From: Clostridiaceae bacterium
Lineage (GTDB): Bacteria > Bacillota > Clostridia > Oscillospirales > Acutalibacteraceae
Assembly: GCA_016297645.1 (NCBI GenBank)
Contig: JAEDGF010000104.1
Span: forward strand, 1-5,843
Length of the DNA stretch: 5,843 nt
Reading direction: 5' to 3'
Below are positions 4,475-5,843 of this stretch, in pieces. Made by a program: the position numbers and the translations under genes. Position 1 is the first letter of the stretch, and every line of letters begins with the position of its first letter. A model generated the notes under the pieces. That model saw nothing but the letters and a program-made list of their open reading frames with translations, was not told the DNA's origin and made no database searches.

Positions 4475-5617
4475 ATGCTTTCAAGAACACCCCCCATGGG
4501 ATTTAACACATGGAACACCTTTGCCGAAAACATCAACGCCGACCTCATCAAAGAAACCGCCGACAAAATGGTGGAGCTGGGTCTTGTCGACGCCGGATAT
4601 AAATATCTCGTTATAGACGACTGTTGGAGCAAGAAGGAACGCGACCCCGAAACCGGCAAGATAGTCCCCGACGAGAACAAATTCCCGGAGGGCATGAAGG
4701 CGGTTTCCGATTATGTCCACTCCAAGGGACTCAAATTCGGAATGTATTCCTGCGCCGGAACACGCACCTGCGCCGACTACCCCGGCAGCTATGGTCATGA
4801 GTTCCTTGACGCTCGTACCTTCGCCGAATACGGTGCTGACTTTTTGAAATACGACTACTGCTACAAGCCCCACACCGCCGACGGCGTGAAGCTGTACAGA
4901 AAAATGGGCATGGCGCTCAAAGCCTGCGGCAGAGAAATTCTCTTTTCCGCGTGCAACTGGGGCAATGACGAGGTCAGCAAGTGGATCCGCTCCGCCGGTG
5001 CGCATATGTACCGCTCCACCGGAGATATTTTCGACTCGTTCGAGAGTATGCGCGACATCGCCATGAGCCAGATTGAAAACCTCGCGTATTCCGCACCCGG
5101 CTGCTTCAACGACATTGATATGCTCACCTGCGGTATGTACGGCAAGGGCCATGTCGGCTTCGGCGAGGATATCGACAGAAAACAGTTCGACATCGACTAC
5201 AAGACGGAATTTTCGCTGTGGTGTATGTTCTCCTCGCCCCTCATGATAGGCTGCGACATACGCAGCATCAGCGACGAAACACTCAAACTCCTCAAAAACA
5301 AGACTCTCATCAGAATAAATCAGGACGAGGAATCGCGTCCGGCGTTTGTCGGCTCGCGCCTTGAAAAGTCGACTCCCACCTTCGTCAAGCACCTCTCGAA
5401 CGGTGAATTTGCCGTTCTGTTCACAAACATGGGCGAGGAGCGCAACGGCAGATGCGCACTCTACTTCGACGAGATAGGCATTCCGGCAGACAGCGGCTAC
5501 GGACTCCGCCTCGTTGACGCGATTACAGGCGAGGACATCGGCGTTAAGAAGGAGTTCTTCATGATAGAGCTTGAAAAGCACGATTCCCGTATGTTCATCG
5601 GCAGACTCGAAAAATAA
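4475..5617 (+). CDS. Glycoside hydrolase family 27 alpha-galactosidase
   Basis: A 380-residue retaining glycosidase expected to remove terminal alpha-linked galactose from oligosaccharides such as melibiose or raffinose. There is no signal peptide, so it acts in the cytoplasm on imported sugars. AAAGGAG (4461-4467) lies 7 bases before the ATG. The GH27 TIM barrel covers about 1-285: PPMGFNTWN (6-14), YLVIDDCW (44-51), GLKFGMYSCAG (85-95), FLKYDYC with nucleophile Asp127, CNWG (160-163), RSTGD with acid/base Asp184, FNDIDML (211-217) and INQD (281-284). A small C-terminal beta domain follows (about 290-380). The catalytic pair and the RxxxD pocket motif are intact. The usual CEWG galactose-recognition motif reads CNWG, so a different alpha-glycoside preference is possible. 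Its stop codon overlaps the start of the next gene. No transporter or regulator is in the window. Confidence 0.95.
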   Translation: MLSRTPPMGFNTWNTFAENINADLIKETADKMVELGLVDAGYKYLVIDDCWSKKERDPETGKIVPDENKFPEGMKAVSDYVHSKGLKFGMYSCAGTRTCADYPGSYGHEFLDARTFAEYGADFLKYDYCYKPHTADGVKLYRKMGMALKACGREILFSACNWGNDEVSKWIRSAGAHMYRSTGDIFDSFESMRDIAMSQIENLAYSAPGCFNDIDMLTCGMYGKGHVGFGEDIDRKQFDIDYKTEFSLWCMFSSPLMIGCDIRSISDETLKLLKNKTLIRINQDEESRPAFVGSRLEKSTPTFVKHLSNGEFAVLFTNMGEERNGRCALYFDEIGIPADSGYGLRLVDAITGEDIGVKKEFFMIELEKHDSRMFIGRLEK

Positions 5618-5843
5618 TGGATCTGTTTTCGTACTGTATCAAGTGTTCGAAACGCCTTACAAACGACGAAATAGGACTCCATAAAAAGCTCGTCAGCCGC
5701 GCTGCGACGGAATTTATGTGTATGCACTGTCTGTGCGAATATTTTTCCATGAGCGAGGACTCCGCAAAGCGCCTTATCGAACGCTACCGCAAAAGCGGCT
5801 GCACACTTTTTTCCTCCGCCCCGGGAACGGACGGACAGGAAAA
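5617..5843 (+). CDS. Zinc-ribbon-like protein of unknown function, 3' end outside the window
   Basis: The ATG shares its A with the TAA stop of the alpha-galactosidase gene (TAATG), and no clear ribosome binding site precedes it, so it is probably translated by coupling. The first 75 residues are open to the window edge. C7-IK-C10 and C35-MH-C38 form two CxxC knuckles 24 residues apart, the pattern of a small zinc ribbon, with Cys40 close by. Between them is an EIGLHKKLVSR segment, and after them a charged helix (about 45-60) followed by SGCTLF (60-65). I recall similar short clostridial proteins of about 60-70 residues, but know no function. The continuation past CTLF (Ser/Ala/Pro/Gly-rich) may be a short tail or a linker. 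A DNA-, RNA- or protein-binding role is only a guess. Confidence 0.72.
   Translation, partial: MDLFSYCIKCSKRLTNDEIGLHKKLVSRAATEFMCMHCLCEYFSMSEDSAKRLIERYRKSGCTLFSSAPGTDGQE

Noticed and set aside
4481..5581. Long open frame on the minus strand across the alpha-galactosidase gene
   Set aside because: It is an antisense shadow of a gene with intact GH27 motifs. It has no ribosome binding site and no recognisable domain.

Overview
The window looks like chromosomal DNA from a low-to-moderate-GC anaerobic Clostridia-type Firmicute, probably near the Ruminococcaceae/Oscillospiraceae. The evidence is strong AAGGAG-type ribosome binding sites before most genes, a YerB-like DUF3048 lipoprotein, a small protein ending in a QDADDL-type tail that I recall from many clostridial hypothetical proteins, and perfect Spo0A-box sequences. 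The taxonomic call is inference. No mobile element, CRISPR array, rRNA or complete tRNA is visible.

Layout from left to right: a rightward intrinsic terminator (1-30) belonging to a gene outside the window; an untranslated stretch ending in two strong stem-loops (141-222) directly ahead of a 78-residue small protein gene (240-476, +); a terminator (478-527) facing the convergent tryptophanyl-tRNA synthetase gene trpS (649-1659, -); a divergent intergenic region (1660-1929) with a clear rightward promoter and a palindromic pair of Spo0A-like boxes; a DUF3048 lipoprotein (1930-3009, +); a second clear promoter (3040-3068) and a folded leader; an exported calcineurin-like metallophosphoesterase (3178-4254, +); a 12-bp hairpin that resembles a tRNA minihelix, followed by a classic terminator (4260-4351); a dyad-rich intergenic region with one more Spo0A-like box; a cytoplasmic GH27 alpha-galactosidase (4475-5617, +); and, overlapping its stop codon, the start of a zinc-ribbon-like protein that runs off the right edge (5617-5843+).

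The genes do not form one pathway. trpS is housekeeping. The lipoprotein and the phosphoesterase act at the cell surface and each has its own promoter. The alpha-galactosidase would act on imported alpha-galactosides such as melibiose or raffinose, and it is the only gene visibly coupled to a neighbour. The region is mostly ordinary chromosome. The items most worth a second look are regulatory: the Spo0A-like operator placed just downstream of the lipoprotein promoter, the structured leader before the small protein, and the minihelix-like hairpin after the phosphoesterase gene.
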